A DNA stretch of 64,000 nucleotides, from contig NZ_LBJC01000030.1 in NCBI RefSeq assembly GCF_004114535.1, positions 124,001-188,000 of the forward strand, read 5' to 3'. The notes under the pieces were generated by a model. It had not been told where the DNA came from. It saw nothing but the letters and a program-made list of their open reading frames with translations, and searched no databases. Below are positions 26,968-34,787 of the stretch, in pieces. Within the stretch, counting starts at the first letter, position 1. The number at the start of each line of letters is the position of its first letter. Source of the DNA: Bradyrhizobium nanningense. Lineage in GTDB: Bacteria; Pseudomonadota; Alphaproteobacteria; Rhizobiales; Xanthobacteraceae. The translations under genes were made by a program, and so were the position numbers.

Positions 26968-27114
26968 CGGAGCGCCTCCCTCGCGGGAATTCACTCGTTC
27001 TCAATTATGGCCGCACGAGGTTCGCTTGCCGGCCAACAAAAGGCAATCGGCGGGTGGAACTCCGCCGTCGCAGAGCTTCCGCCGCCAACCGGCGGTTGCA
27101 GCGGCAGCTTGCAG

Positions 27115-27912
27115 CTACACGATCTTGATCGACATGTCCGGCAGGCCCTCGAGCTTGCATAGCAGCACGTCGCCCTTGACGACGGGACCGACATTTTCCG
27201 GCGTACCGGAATAGATGATGTCGCCGGCTTTCAGTTCGAACGCTTCCGACAGCTTTGCGATCTGCTCGGCCACGCTCCAGATCATCTTGCTGAGATCCGA
27301 GTTCTGCTTGACCGTTCCGTTGACGGCCAGCGAGATCGCGCCCTTCTCGAAATGGCCGGTCTTGCTGGCCGGATGGATTGGGCCGAGCACCGCGGCGTGG
27401 TCAAAACTCTTGCCGATCTCCCAGGGCTTCTTCTCCGCCGCCATGCCGTTCTGCAGATCGCGCCGGGTCATGTCGAGGCCGAGCGCGTAGCCATAGACGT
27501 GGTCGAGCGCCTTATCGACCGTGATATTGGTACCGCCGGATTTCAGCGCGGCAACCAGCTCGACCTCGTGATGATAGTTCTTGGTCAACGACGGATAGGG
27601 ATGATCGGCGACCTCGCCGATCGCGACGTTCTGAATCGCGTCGGTCGGCTTCTGGAAGAAGAACGGCGGCTCGCGGTTCGGATCCGAGCCGCGCTCGATC
27701 GCATGTGCCGCATAGTTGCGCCCGATGCAGTAGATACGCCGGACCTGGAACACCTCTTTCTCGCCGACGATGGGGATGGTCACCATCGGCACCGGAAAGA
27801 TCGGCTTGGGCCCGGCCTGCGCTGGGGCCGGAACGACGTCCGCCATGGTTGCCGCGGTCGCGACCGCTGCGGTTGCAAGCAGATCGCGTCGCGTCGGTGA
27901 GGTCCGTTTCAT
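27115..27912 (-). CDS. FAH-family hydrolase with Tat-type signal peptide
   Basis: The 265-residue protein combines a twin-arginine-like leader (TSPTRRDLLATAAVATAATM) with a fumarylacetoacetate hydrolase-family body: YCIGRNYAAHAIERG, FFFQKPTDAIQ, YHHEVELVAALKSGG with the metal-binding Glu pair, YGYALGLDMTRRDLQNGMAA with the metal Asp, and AGDIIYSGTPENVGPVVKGD. FAH-fold enzymes hydrolyse or decarboxylate beta-dicarbonyl and 2-keto acids, normally in the cytosol. A Tat signal implies a folded, metal-loaded enzyme in the periplasm, which is unusual. It stands alone with no obvious pathway partners. Confidence 0.85.
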   Translation of the reverse strand: MKRTSPTRRDLLATAAVATAATMADVVPAPAQAGPKPIFPVPMVTIPIVGEKEVFQVRRIYCIGRNYAAHAIERGSDPNREPPFFFQKPTDAIQNVAIGEVADHPYPSLTKNYHHEVELVAALKSGGTNITVDKALDHVYGYALGLDMTRRDLQNGMAAEKKPWEIGKSFDHAAVLGPIHPASKTGHFEKGAISLAVNGTVKQNSDLSKMIWSVAEQIAKLSEAFELKAGDIIYSGTPENVGPVVKGDVLLCKLEGLPDMSIKIV

Positions 27913-28024
27913 TGCAGGGGCTCCCCTCCTTGTCGTTGGGCCGCGTCAAGCGCGCCGCTCCGGCTGATAGTCGATCTTCAGCGTGCCCGCAACAGGGATG
28001 GCCGGGTGCGAGCTTCGAACATCT

Positions 28025-28055
28025 TGACAGCGGTTTCGCGTTGAATATTTCTTTC
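28025..28055 (+). promoter_or_regulatory. Possible promoter for the 72-aa/58-aa gene pair
   Basis: TTGACA at 28025-28030 is followed by an AT-rich stretch (GAATATTTCTTTC) at roughly -10 distance, about 70 bases before the ATG at 28123. The match of the -10 part is loose. Confidence 0.3.
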
Positions 28056-28122
28056 ACCGAGAAAGCACTTTCTCACCCTCGAAAGATCAAAGGACCCAAC
28101 GCGACCGTCTGGAGAGACGACG

Positions 28123-28341
28123 ATGCTCGATGAGAATTTGGCCCGCATACGTGCGCACCGCAACAACATTCACCGCTATCGACGGCTGCTGAAGACAAGG
28201 CTGTCGCAGCTGGAGCGCAATTTCATCGAGAGACGCCTGGCAGAAGAGAAGTCGGCGCTCGATGCGCTGACCGCAGCGACTTTCCCTGTCGGCTTCCGCG
28301 CCTCAGGACTGCCGGCCGATGCGATCGGGTTGGCGCGATGA
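28123..28341 (+). CDS. Hypothetical 72-aa basic helical protein
   Basis: Begins MLDENLARIRAHRNNIHRYR and continues RRLLKTRLSQLERNFIERRL: strongly basic, helical and without membrane segments. GGAGAG lies upstream of the ATG. Its stop overlaps the start of the next ORF in ATGA. Not recognised; small Arg-rich proteins of this type are common in Bradyrhizobium-like genomes. It may bind RNA or a partner, but nothing here proves it. Confidence 0.65.
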   Translation: MLDENLARIRAHRNNIHRYRRLLKTRLSQLERNFIERRLAEEKSALDALTAATFPVGFRASGLPADAIGLAR

Positions 28342-28514
28342 ACAGTCAGCGGGACCTGCTCATTCGCGGCAGCGAAAAGGTGATCGGCCACTACGAGCTG
28401 CTGCTTGCAAGCGCGAAGACCGAGCATGAGCGCGAGCTCTATCGGCAGCGCATCGAGCGCGAGCGTCGGCTGATCCGCGACCTGCAAGGCGGGCCGGATG
28501 ACCGCGCCGCCTGA
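28338..28514 (+). CDS. Hypothetical 58-aa charged helical protein
   Basis: Begins MNSQRDLLIRGSEKVIGHYE and runs as one long charged helix (KTEHERELYRQRIERERRLI). The start overlaps the upstream stop by ATGA, so it is translationally coupled to the 72-aa gene. Similar helical charge patterns in both suggest they may form a small complex; function unknown. Confidence 0.6.
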   Translation: MNSQRDLLIRGSEKVIGHYELLLASAKTEHERELYRQRIERERRLIRDLQGGPDDRAA

Positions 28515-28630
28515 GCAGGGGAGAGCATGCGGTCTATGACCGCTGCAGGGGCGAGCCACTTTCCTTTTGGCGGACTGCGATCTAGAGCGGAGTAGCTTTA
28601 GGTTGAATCGATTGCCGCGGGCTCGTTCAC

Positions 28631-28776
28631 CTGTCCCGCTTGCGGGAGAGGTCGGCGCGTCCCGGGCGATGCGAAGCATCGTCCCGCGCGCCGGGAGAAG
28701 GCTTTCTCCTCTTGGAGATTGTCCCATTGAGGAGACACCCTCTCCCCAGCCCTCTCCCGCAAGCGGGAGAGGGAGT
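28631..28776. repeat. Palindromic repeat with CCCGCTTGCGGGAGAG ends
   Basis: The ends TCCCGCTTGCGGGAGAGG and CTCTCCCGCAAGCGGGAGAG are inverted copies, each also a small hairpin. The inner text includes CTTTCTCCTCTTGGAGATTG and ACACCCTCTCCCCAGCC. A second member of the same family is at 46270-46395. It fills most of the 305-base gap between the 58-aa gene and the degP stop. Confidence 0.8.
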
Positions 28777-28819
28777 GCACCTCCGTCATCGCGGCAATCA
28801 AGCCTCATCCCATCATGCT

Positions 28820-29926
28820 TTAACGAACGAGGCGATTGGGGCCTGCAAGCGCGCTGCTCGGTTCAGTCGCCGGCGCCACGCGCACGGTGGCGGTGAGTGG
28901 CGCACCGTTGCGCAGCAGAGTGAGCCTCACCTCCTCGCCGACGCGTGCAAGGCCGATCGTGTTGCGGAGCTGGGCGGCGGTGCGGATCGGGCGCTCGTCG
29001 GCTGCGGTCACGATATCGCCCTTGCGCAGGCCGGCCTTCTCGGCGGGCGAGTCCGCCACGATCTCGGCGATGACGGCGCCTTGGTTCAGTCCCTTGTTGA
29101 TCGACGGATGCAGGTCCTTCAGCGAGACGCCGATGCGACCGCGCTCGACGCGGCCGCTCACGACGATCTGCTCCATCACCTTGCGCGCCATGTTGACCGG
29201 AATGGCAAAGCCGATGCCGACATTGCCGCCCGCAGGCGAGATGATCGCCGAGTTGATACCGACCAGCTCGCCGCGCAGGCTCACCAGCGCTCCGCCGGAA
29301 TTGCCTGGATTGATCGCGGCATCGGTCTGGATGAAATCCTCGTAGCCCTGCTTGCCGAGACCGGTGCGGCCCAGCGCGCTGACGAGGCCGGAGGTCACGG
29401 TCTGGCCGAGGCCGAAGGGATTGCCGATCGCAAGCACGAAATCGCCGACGTCGAGCGCATCGCTGTCGCCGAAGGGAAGCGCCTTGAGGCCCGCCGGGTT
29501 CTGGATCTGAAGCACTGCAACGTCGGTCGGCGGATCGCGCCCGACCACCTTGGCGGAAAACTGCCGGCCGTCCTTGGTCGTGATCTGGACCGCGGAAGTG
29601 CCTTCGACCACGTGATTGTTGGTCAGCACATAACCGCGCTCGGCATCGACGATCACGCCGGAGCCGGTCGCGCTGACCTCCTTTTCGATCTGCCGGGGAA
29701 CGTCGAAGAACTCGCGGAACAGCGGGTCGCGATAGAGCGGATTGTCCTCGCGCACGCGGCCGTGCACGGAAATGTTGACCACGGCGGGTGTCACCCGGCG
29801 CACCAGCGGCGCCAGTGTCGGCACCGAGCCGCCGGTCTTCATGTCGGGGATTTGGCCGGCAGCAGGCTGTAACGCCGTGAGCGTCATCACCAGCATCGCC
29901 AGCAAGAGCGGACGCACAGCATTCAT
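28820..29926 (-). CDS. degP: DegP/DegQ-type periplasmic serine protease
   Basis: Trypsin-like HtrA protease that removes misfolded envelope proteins. The 368-residue protein has an N-terminal signal (MNAVRPLLLAMLVMTLTALQ), the catalytic His in LTNNHVVEG, Asp in DPPTDVAVLQI, and Ser in INPGNSGGALV, then a single PDZ domain (GRIGVSLKDLHP, SPAEKAGLRKGDIVTAADER). One PDZ makes it shorter than E. coli DegP (two PDZ), closer to DegS/DegQ size. It ends the hspB-hspC operon, an arrangement I recall from Bradyrhizobium japonicum, where degP was described in a small-heat-shock operon. Confidence 0.9.
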   Translation of the reverse strand: MNAVRPLLLAMLVMTLTALQPAAGQIPDMKTGGSVPTLAPLVRRVTPAVVNISVHGRVREDNPLYRDPLFREFFDVPRQIEKEVSATGSGVIVDAERGYVLTNNHVVEGTSAVQITTKDGRQFSAKVVGRDPPTDVAVLQIQNPAGLKALPFGDSDALDVGDFVLAIGNPFGLGQTVTSGLVSALGRTGLGKQGYEDFIQTDAAINPGNSGGALVSLRGELVGINSAIISPAGGNVGIGFAIPVNMARKVMEQIVVSGRVERGRIGVSLKDLHPSINKGLNQGAVIAEIVADSPAEKAGLRKGDIVTAADERPIRTAAQLRNTIGLARVGEEVRLTLLRNGAPLTATVRVAPATEPSSALAGPNRLVR

Positions 29927-29971
29927 CTTTCTTCCTGCCGCGTTGTATGGATATCGGAGAACGGGGTGGCT

Positions 29972-30085
29972 TCACTCGTCGTGGGACGCGAGGAGCCAGC
30001 CTTGCATGGCGAGAAACGGAGCGGCGAAGGCCGCCGAGGCCTGGCCGAGCAGCACGAGTCCCAGAACGGTCTGCGTGAGCATCAT
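29972..30085 (-). CDS. 37-aa small exported or membrane peptide upstream of degP
   Basis: Reads MMLTQTVLGLVLLGQASAAF then AAPFLAMQGWLLASHDE. The first 20 residues form a hydrophobic segment. The start overlaps the stop of the 111-aa gene in ATGA, and it ends 46 bases before degP. No family recognised; the coupling makes translation likely. It might be a membrane peptide or a short secreted product. Confidence 0.55.
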   Translation of the reverse strand: MMLTQTVLGLVLLGQASAAFAAPFLAMQGWLLASHDE

Positions 30086-30417
30086 GGGCTTCGCCCCTCG
30101 GCGGCGGCCCAGGGCCGCCGCAGCCGCATCGGCACGCCGCCGCCGCGCGGCGGATCGTCGTTGTCATTGTCGCCGTCGAGCTTGCGCAGGGCGGCCAGGA
30201 TGTCGGCGAGCCGGACCGTGTGGCTCATTCCGGGGATCTCACGCAGAGCGGGACAGGACTCGACCGCGTACATGTCGGATGCCCAGGACGACAGGATGAT
30301 CCGCTTCTCCGGCGGAGAGAGCTCGGCCGCATTCAGAACGTCGGCGGGCGAGTCGTAATGGGCCGCGGGATGAAACAGCGGATTGAGAGTGCCGGTGTTG
30401 GTATTGACATTGGTCAT
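30082..30417 (-). CDS. Hypothetical 111-aa protein in the heat-shock operon
   Basis: Begins MTNVNTNTGTLNPLFHPAAH and includes PADVLNAAELSPPEKRIILS and SWASDMYAVESCPALREIPG. The C-terminus is Arg/Pro/Asp-rich. No signal or membrane segment. ATG 30417 has GGAGG upstream; the frame is open 10 codons further but without a site. The middle resembles short proteins seen beside small heat-shock genes in related bacteria, but I cannot name a family. It is coupled to the 37-aa peptide and lies between hspC and degP. Confidence 0.7.
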   Translation of the reverse strand: MTNVNTNTGTLNPLFHPAAHYDSPADVLNAAELSPPEKRIILSSWASDMYAVESCPALREIPGMSHTVRLADILAALRKLDGDNDNDDPPRGGGVPMRLRRPWAAAEGRSP

Positions 30418-30468
30418 TGGTGAACCTCCCCTCATGCTCCTTTCCAAGGGACGGGCTTGTTGACGTTT

Positions 30469-30495
30469 GGACGGCGGCGGTCATCGCCGCCGTCC
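30469..30495 (-). terminator. Strong hairpin after hspC
   Basis: GGACGGCGGCG and CGCCGCCGTCC form a perfect 11-bp stem with a 5-base loop just past the hspC stop. There is no T-run, so it is more likely an mRNA stabiliser or partial attenuator that separates hspBC from the downstream small genes and degP. Confidence 0.65.
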
Positions 30496-30504
30496 CGCTT
30501 TCAC

Positions 30505-30996
30505 TCATTGCGTGTTGATCGCGATGCGCTTGACGCCTTCGCGCGCCTTCTCGGATTTCGGCAGCGACACGGTCAGGACGCCGTTCTTGAACGATGCCTC
30601 GGCCTTGTCCTCCTCGACGCCCTCTAGCGGGATCTGACGTTCGAAAGCGCCGTAATAACGCTCGGTGAAGTATCTGCCTTCGCCGTTGCGCTCCGCCTTC
30701 TTCTCGCCGCGGAGAGTCAGCACGCCATTGGCAATCTCGACCTGGACCTCCTTCTCGGTGAGGCCGGGAAGCTCGGCCGAGACGGTCAGCGTCTTGTCGG
30801 TCTCGCTGAGCTCGACCCTCGGCCAGCCGAAGCGGCCTTCCATCAGCGGCGACAGGCTGGTCCCGCCGAAGCCGCGGAAGACGTCGTCGAACAGACGGTT
30901 CATCTCGCGGTGAAGGGTCAGGAAGGGATCGAAATTGTCGCGCGCAGGGCTAAGCTCCTGTTTCCCTGACCAGGGAATGAGATCACGAAAAGCCAT
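30505..30996 (-). CDS. hspC: Small heat-shock protein, class B (HspC-like)
   Basis: ATP-independent holdase chaperone with an alpha-crystallin domain. The 163-residue protein begins MAFRDLIPWSGKQELSPARD, has FDPFLTLHREMNRLFDDVFR, and the alpha-crystallin core WPRVELSETDKTLTVSAELP, LTEKEVQVEIANGVLTLRGE and FERQIPLEGVEEDKAEASFK ending in NGVLTVSLPKSEKAREGVKR. GVLTL and the LTVSLPK motif are the family signature. GGAGAG precedes the chosen ATG at 30996. It is the second gene after the ROSE element; I use hspC by analogy to the B. japonicum operon. Confidence 0.88.
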   Translation of the reverse strand: MAFRDLIPWSGKQELSPARDNFDPFLTLHREMNRLFDDVFRGFGGTSLSPLMEGRFGWPRVELSETDKTLTVSAELPGLTEKEVQVEIANGVLTLRGEKKAERNGEGRYFTERYYGAFERQIPLEGVEEDKAEASFKNGVLTVSLPKSEKAREGVKRIAINTQ

Positions 30997-31074
30997 GGTT
31001 CTCTCCTTCATGCATCGGGGAAGCGCGGCCCACGTGTGGCGCGCCGCGCTCCGCCACCTCGCTTGCTCGGAAGC

Positions 31075-31536
31075 TTAAGCAGCTTTCTTCTGCTCGATCT
31101 GCGAGGCCGCAGGCGCGGCACCCGCGATCGGGATCCGACGCGGCTTAATCGCTTCCGGAACCTCGCGGACCAGGTCGATGATCAACAGTCCGTCCTGGAA
31201 CGAAGCCTGCTTCACCTGGACATAGTCGGCAAGGTTGAACACACGCCGGAACGGCCGTGCGGCGATGCCCTGGTACAGATATTCTCGCGCGGCGGTCTCG
31301 GGTTTCCTGCCCTCGATCGTGAGCGCATTCTGTTCGGCCGTCACCGTGATGTCGCTGGCGCCGAAGCCTGCCACCGCAAGGCTGATCCGGTAATGGTCCT
31401 CGCCGGAGCGTTCGATGTTATAGGGGGGATAATTGTCCTCGGTCGCCTGGCGCAGCGTGCTGTCGACGAGGTCGGCCAGGTGATCGAAGCCGATGGTGGA
31501 ACGCCACAGGGGCGCGAAGTCGAAACTGGTCCTCAT
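31075..31536 (-). CDS. hspB: Small heat-shock protein, class A (IbpA-like, HspB)
   Basis: The 153-residue protein begins MRTSFDFAPLWRSTIGFDHL and continues LADLVDSTLRQ, NYPPYNIERSGEDHYRISLA and VAGFGASDITVTAEQNALTI, then YLYQGIAARPFRRVFNLADY and LIIDLVREVPEAIKPRRIPI. This is the E. coli IbpA/B-type layout (class A). The start ATG 31536 has AGGAGG 8 bases upstream. That Shine-Dalgarno is part of a ROSE-type thermometer. It is the first gene of the heat-shock operon, followed by hspC, the two small genes and degP. Confidence 0.9.
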   Translation of the reverse strand: MRTSFDFAPLWRSTIGFDHLADLVDSTLRQATEDNYPPYNIERSGEDHYRISLAVAGFGASDITVTAEQNALTIEGRKPETAAREYLYQGIAARPFRRVFNLADYVQVKQASFQDGLLIIDLVREVPEAIKPRRIPIAGAAPAASQIEQKKAA

Positions 31537-31665
31537 AACCAAGTCCTCCTGAGAGCAAGATGGATACGAAGGAGCGCAGGACGGGGTCTCAGACGGGGTC
31601 CGAAGACCGGCCCGGCGCCCGCACCGGACCCGATCTGGCGTCCGGCACACCGCTCTCGCGGCGAA
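31537..31665 (-). promoter_or_regulatory. ROSE-type RNA thermometer in the hspB leader
   Basis: Directly before hspB the leader reads ATCTTGCTCTCAGGAGGACT. UUGCU can pair with the Shine-Dalgarno AGGAG, leaving the G-G mismatch typical of ROSE elements (repression of heat-shock gene expression). Heat opens the hairpin and allows translation. The preceding about 100 bases contain further GC-rich pairing (GGGTCCGGTGCGGGCGCCGG). The ROSE mechanism is known for rhizobial small heat-shock genes; this instance is recognised by eye. Confidence 0.75.
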
Positions 31666-31671
31666 AAACGA

Positions 31672-31698
31672 CTTAGAAAATGGAAAGTTGGTTTCAAG
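31672..31698 (-). promoter_or_regulatory. Possible hspB promoter
   Basis: On the minus strand CTTGAAA at 31698-31692 is followed 15 bases later by TCTAAG (31677-31672). This fits a sigma-32- or sigma-70-like promoter and would give a leader of about 130 bases containing the ROSE element. The -10 part is weak. Confidence 0.4.
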
Positions 31699-31877
31699 AG
31701 GCCAGCCAGAAAAAATTTTGCGGCCGCCGGACCTCTCCCAGGGGTAGCCTGCCGAACCAAGAGTTTCGACGATCCCCGGCCATTTAGCTGTGTCGCACCA
31801 GGCGTAGAAATAGCCTTGCCCCGTCGAACAGGATGGGAACTCGTTCGGCAGGGCCTTCATTGGCAGGCACCCGTGCC

Positions 31878-33365
31878 ATGCAGACATTCCGGAGAATTGG
31901 CTTCGCGCTGCTCTTCGGCGCGACGTCGCTGGGGGCCGGCGATGGCGCGGACATGATCACGCCTGCACGCATGAAGGTATCAGGCACGATCGACGCCCGC
32001 TTCCAGTCCTACAATGTCGAGATGGTCGAGGTGACCGGCGGCCGGTTCTGGAAGCCCTACGCGCAGAAGGACATGCGTCGTGATCGCTACGCTTATCGGC
32101 CACCGGTTGATCTCTCCAACCAGCGGCTGCGCCGGCTCGCCGCGGCGCTGGGGCCCGCCTACATGCGCGTCAGCGGCACCTGGGCGAATGCGACGTTTTT
32201 CGCCGACAATGACGCTGCGGAATCCGCGCCACCCGCCGGCTTCAACGGCGTGCTCACCCGCGCGCAATGGCGTGGCGTCGTCGATTTTGCCCGTGCGGTC
32301 GATGCGGAGATCGTGACGTCCTTTGCCGTCAGTCCCGGCAGCCGTGGCCCGGACGGCGCGTGGAGGCCGGCCCAGGCGCAGCGTCTCATTGACGAGACCC
32401 GCCAACTGGGTGGCCGCATCGCCGCCGTCGAATTCATGAACGAGCCGACCCTCGCGGCCATCAACGGCCCCCCGCCGGGATATGACGCCATGGCCTATGG
32501 CCGCGACTTCAATATCTTTCGCGACTGGATACGGCGCTCGGCACCGGAGACCCTCATCGCCGGTCCGGGCTCCGCAAGCGAGTCCGCGTCCTCATCCAGC
32601 GGCATTCGCACGCGCGACCTGCTCGCCGCGACGGGGCCTGGGCTCGATCGCGTCTCCTATCATCACTACAACACGCTCTCGGCTCGCTGCGGCACGCACG
32701 ACGATCCGGTGCAGGCGCTGTCCGAAGACTGGCTGTCGCGGACCGACGCCACGCTGAACATCTATCGCAGATTGCGCGACGCATTCGAGCCGGGCAAGCC
32801 GATCTGGCTGACGGAGACGGCGAATGCCGCCTGCGGCGGCAACATGTGGGATGCGACCTTCCTCGACACGTTCCGCTATCTCGATCAACTCGGCCGTCTT
32901 GCCAAGGCCGGCGTGCAGGTCGTCATGCACAACACGCTCGCGGCGAGCGACTACGGCTTGCTTGACGAAAGGACCTTTCGCCCGCGGCCAAATTACTGGG
33001 GCGCCCTGCTCTGGCGCCGATTGATGGGATCGACCGTGCTCGATCCGGACGTGGCCTCGACAGCCGGCCTCCACGTCTATGCACATTGCCATGCCGCGAC
33101 AAAGGGTGCGGCATCCGTGCTTCTCATCAACACGTCGCGACACAAGTCACGTTCCGTGACGCTGGCCGTTTCGGCCGCGCGCTACACGCTTCGGGCGGAT
33201 CATCTGCAAGACATCAGCGTGCAGTTGAACGGCAAGAGCCTCTCGCTGTCGGACGACGACGACCTGCCCCGCTTCGAAGCGCGCGCGACGGCGGCAGGTC
33301 GGGTCCGCCTGCCGCCAGCGAGCATCACCTTCCTGGTGATGCCCGGCGCTGCCGCTTGCCGTTGA
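31878..33365 (+). CDS. Exported GH79-like glycoside hydrolase (beta-glucuronidase/heparanase family)
   Basis: The 495-residue protein starts MQTFRRIGFALLFGATSLGA with a signal peptide. The body has a (beta/alpha)8 glycosidase pattern: LGPAYMRVSGTWANATFF, a catalytic acid/base Glu in AAVEFMNEPTLAA, VSYHHYNTLSARCG, a nucleophile Glu in PIWLTETANAACGGNMW, and GVQVVMHNTLAASDYGLLDE, followed by a C-terminal beta-domain. These features match heparanase-like GH79 enzymes, which cleave glucuronides. It stands alone between the heat-shock operon and an ABC-type binding-protein gene. ATG 31878 is preferred for the signal peptide; a start at 31833 is possible. Confidence 0.75.
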   Translation: MQTFRRIGFALLFGATSLGAGDGADMITPARMKVSGTIDARFQSYNVEMVEVTGGRFWKPYAQKDMRRDRYAYRPPVDLSNQRLRRLAAALGPAYMRVSGTWANATFFADNDAAESAPPAGFNGVLTRAQWRGVVDFARAVDAEIVTSFAVSPGSRGPDGAWRPAQAQRLIDETRQLGGRIAAVEFMNEPTLAAINGPPPGYDAMAYGRDFNIFRDWIRRSAPETLIAGPGSASESASSSSGIRTRDLLAATGPGLDRVSYHHYNTLSARCGTHDDPVQALSEDWLSRTDATLNIYRRLRDAFEPGKPIWLTETANAACGGNMWDATFLDTFRYLDQLGRLAKAGVQVVMHNTLAASDYGLLDERTFRPRPNYWGALLWRRLMGSTVLDPDVASTAGLHVYAHCHAATKGAASVLLINTSRHKSRSVTLAVSAARYTLRADHLQDISVQLNGKSLSLSDDDDLPRFEARATAAGRVRLPPASITFLVMPGAAACR

Positions 33366-33482
33366 GGTGGGCAGGACTCGAGGCCGTCGCGCGCCGCTTT
33401 TCCGGCGCCTCGGCGTCACGGCGATCCTGATGATCGGCGGGGTTGAAGAAGTTCCGCCTCTCCTCGCCCAACCAGTTCGTCA

Positions 33483-33511
33483 TTGACAAACTTATTTGTA
33501 TATATCTAATT
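33483..33511 (+). promoter_or_regulatory. Probable promoter for the 33566 gene
   Basis: TTGACA at 33483-33488 and CTAATT at 33506-33511 are 17 bases apart in an AT-rich stretch (TTTGTATATATCTAATTT), unusual here. The start of the substrate-binding protein gene is 55 bases further. No other gene occupies the gap 33366-33565. Confidence 0.5.
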
Positions 33512-33565
33512 TACCTCCAGAGCGATCGGCCGCGCCGTGCGGCCCATAAAAGAGAGGAAACAACG

Positions 33566-34780
33566 ATGAGAGGGCTTCTGGCCTGCGCCATGCTCGCGGC
33601 CATGACGTCGGCGGCCATGACGACAGCGGCGACCGCGCAAGTCTCCGACGACGCGGTGCGGATCGGCGTGCTGACGGACCTGTCGAGCTGGGGCCGGGAC
33701 AACTCAGGACCGGGCTCGGTCGAGGCCGCGAAGATGGCGGTTGAGGAGTTCGGGCCGACCGTGCTCGGCAAGCCGATCGAGATCATCAGCGCCGATCACC
33801 AGATGAAGACCGATGTCGGCGTGCAGATCGTGCGCGGCTGGTTCGACAACGGCAAGGTCGACGCCGTCGTCGACATCCCCAATTCCGGCATCGCGATCGC
33901 CGTGCACAACATGGTGCGCGAACGCAATAAGATTGCCCTGCTCTCCGGCCCCGGCGCGAGCTCGCTGACCGACGAGCTGTGCAGTCCGAACACCGTGCAC
34001 TTCACCTACGACACCTACGCGCTGTCCAAGGTGACGGCCTCCGCCGTGATCAAGGAAGGCGGCAAGTCCTGGTACTTCATCACGGCCGATTATGCTTTCG
34101 GCCAGCAGCTCGAGAAGGACGCAACCCGCTTCATCAACGAGATGGGCGGCAGGGTGCTCGGCGGCGTCAAGCATCCGACCAATACCGCGGACTTCTCCTC
34201 CTTCGCGTTGCAGGCGCAGAGCTCGAAATCCGACGTCGTCGCCTTCGCCAATGCCGGCCAGGACACCGACAACGCGATCAAGCAGTCCGGCGAGTTCGGC
34301 CTGGTGCAGGGCGGCCAGAAGCTGGTCGGCCTGCTGATGTTCGACACCGACGTGCACGCGGTCGGCCTCAAAGCCGCGCAGGGCACCTATATGACGACGG
34401 CGTCGTACTGGAATATGGACGAGGCGACGCGCGCTTGGTCCAAGAAGTTCTATGAGCGCACCAAGGTGATGCCGACCATGATCCATACCGGCGTCTACGG
34501 CTCGGTTCTGCATTACCTGAAAGGCATCAAGGCCGCCGGCAGCGACGATCCCGCCAAGGTAATGGCCAAGATGCGCGAGCTGCCGATCGAGGATATCTTC
34601 GTCCATGGCGGCAAGTTGCGCGAGGACGGCCGCGTCATCCGCGACATGTACCTCGCCAAGGTCAAATCGCCCGAGCAATCGAAGGAACCATGGGACTATC
34701 TGGACATCGTCAAGACCGTGAAGGGCGAAGACGCCTTCCGCCCGGTCTCCGAGTCCAAATGTCCGCTGCTCAAAAAGTGA
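33566..34780 (+). CDS. ABC transporter substrate-binding protein, LivK/Peripla_BP_6 type
   Basis: A 404-residue exported binding protein with signal MRGLLACAMLAAMTSAAMTT ending ATAQ. The mature part has VRIGVLTDLSSWGRDNSGPG, VEAAKMAVEEFGPTVLGKPI, and the two-lobe pattern with WYFITADYAFGQQLEKDATR in the hinge region. This is the family of branched-chain amino acid and aromatic-acid binders. No permease or ATPase gene is nearby, so it is an orphan or serves a distant transporter. A flavoprotein and an IclR regulator follow in the same direction, suggesting uptake of a compound the flavoprotein oxidises. Confidence 0.88.
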   Translation: MRGLLACAMLAAMTSAAMTTAATAQVSDDAVRIGVLTDLSSWGRDNSGPGSVEAAKMAVEEFGPTVLGKPIEIISADHQMKTDVGVQIVRGWFDNGKVDAVVDIPNSGIAIAVHNMVRERNKIALLSGPGASSLTDELCSPNTVHFTYDTYALSKVTASAVIKEGGKSWYFITADYAFGQQLEKDATRFINEMGGRVLGGVKHPTNTADFSSFALQAQSSKSDVVAFANAGQDTDNAIKQSGEFGLVQGGQKLVGLLMFDTDVHAVGLKAAQGTYMTTASYWNMDEATRAWSKKFYERTKVMPTMIHTGVYGSVLHYLKGIKAAGSDDPAKVMAKMRELPIEDIFVHGGKLREDGRVIRDMYLAKVKSPEQSKEPWDYLDIVKTVKGEDAFRPVSESKCPLLKK

Positions 34781-34787
34781 GGTTCAG

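Noticed and set aside
28640-29872. 410-aa open frame on the plus strand
   Set aside because: Antisense to degP and running through the repeat; no domain pattern.
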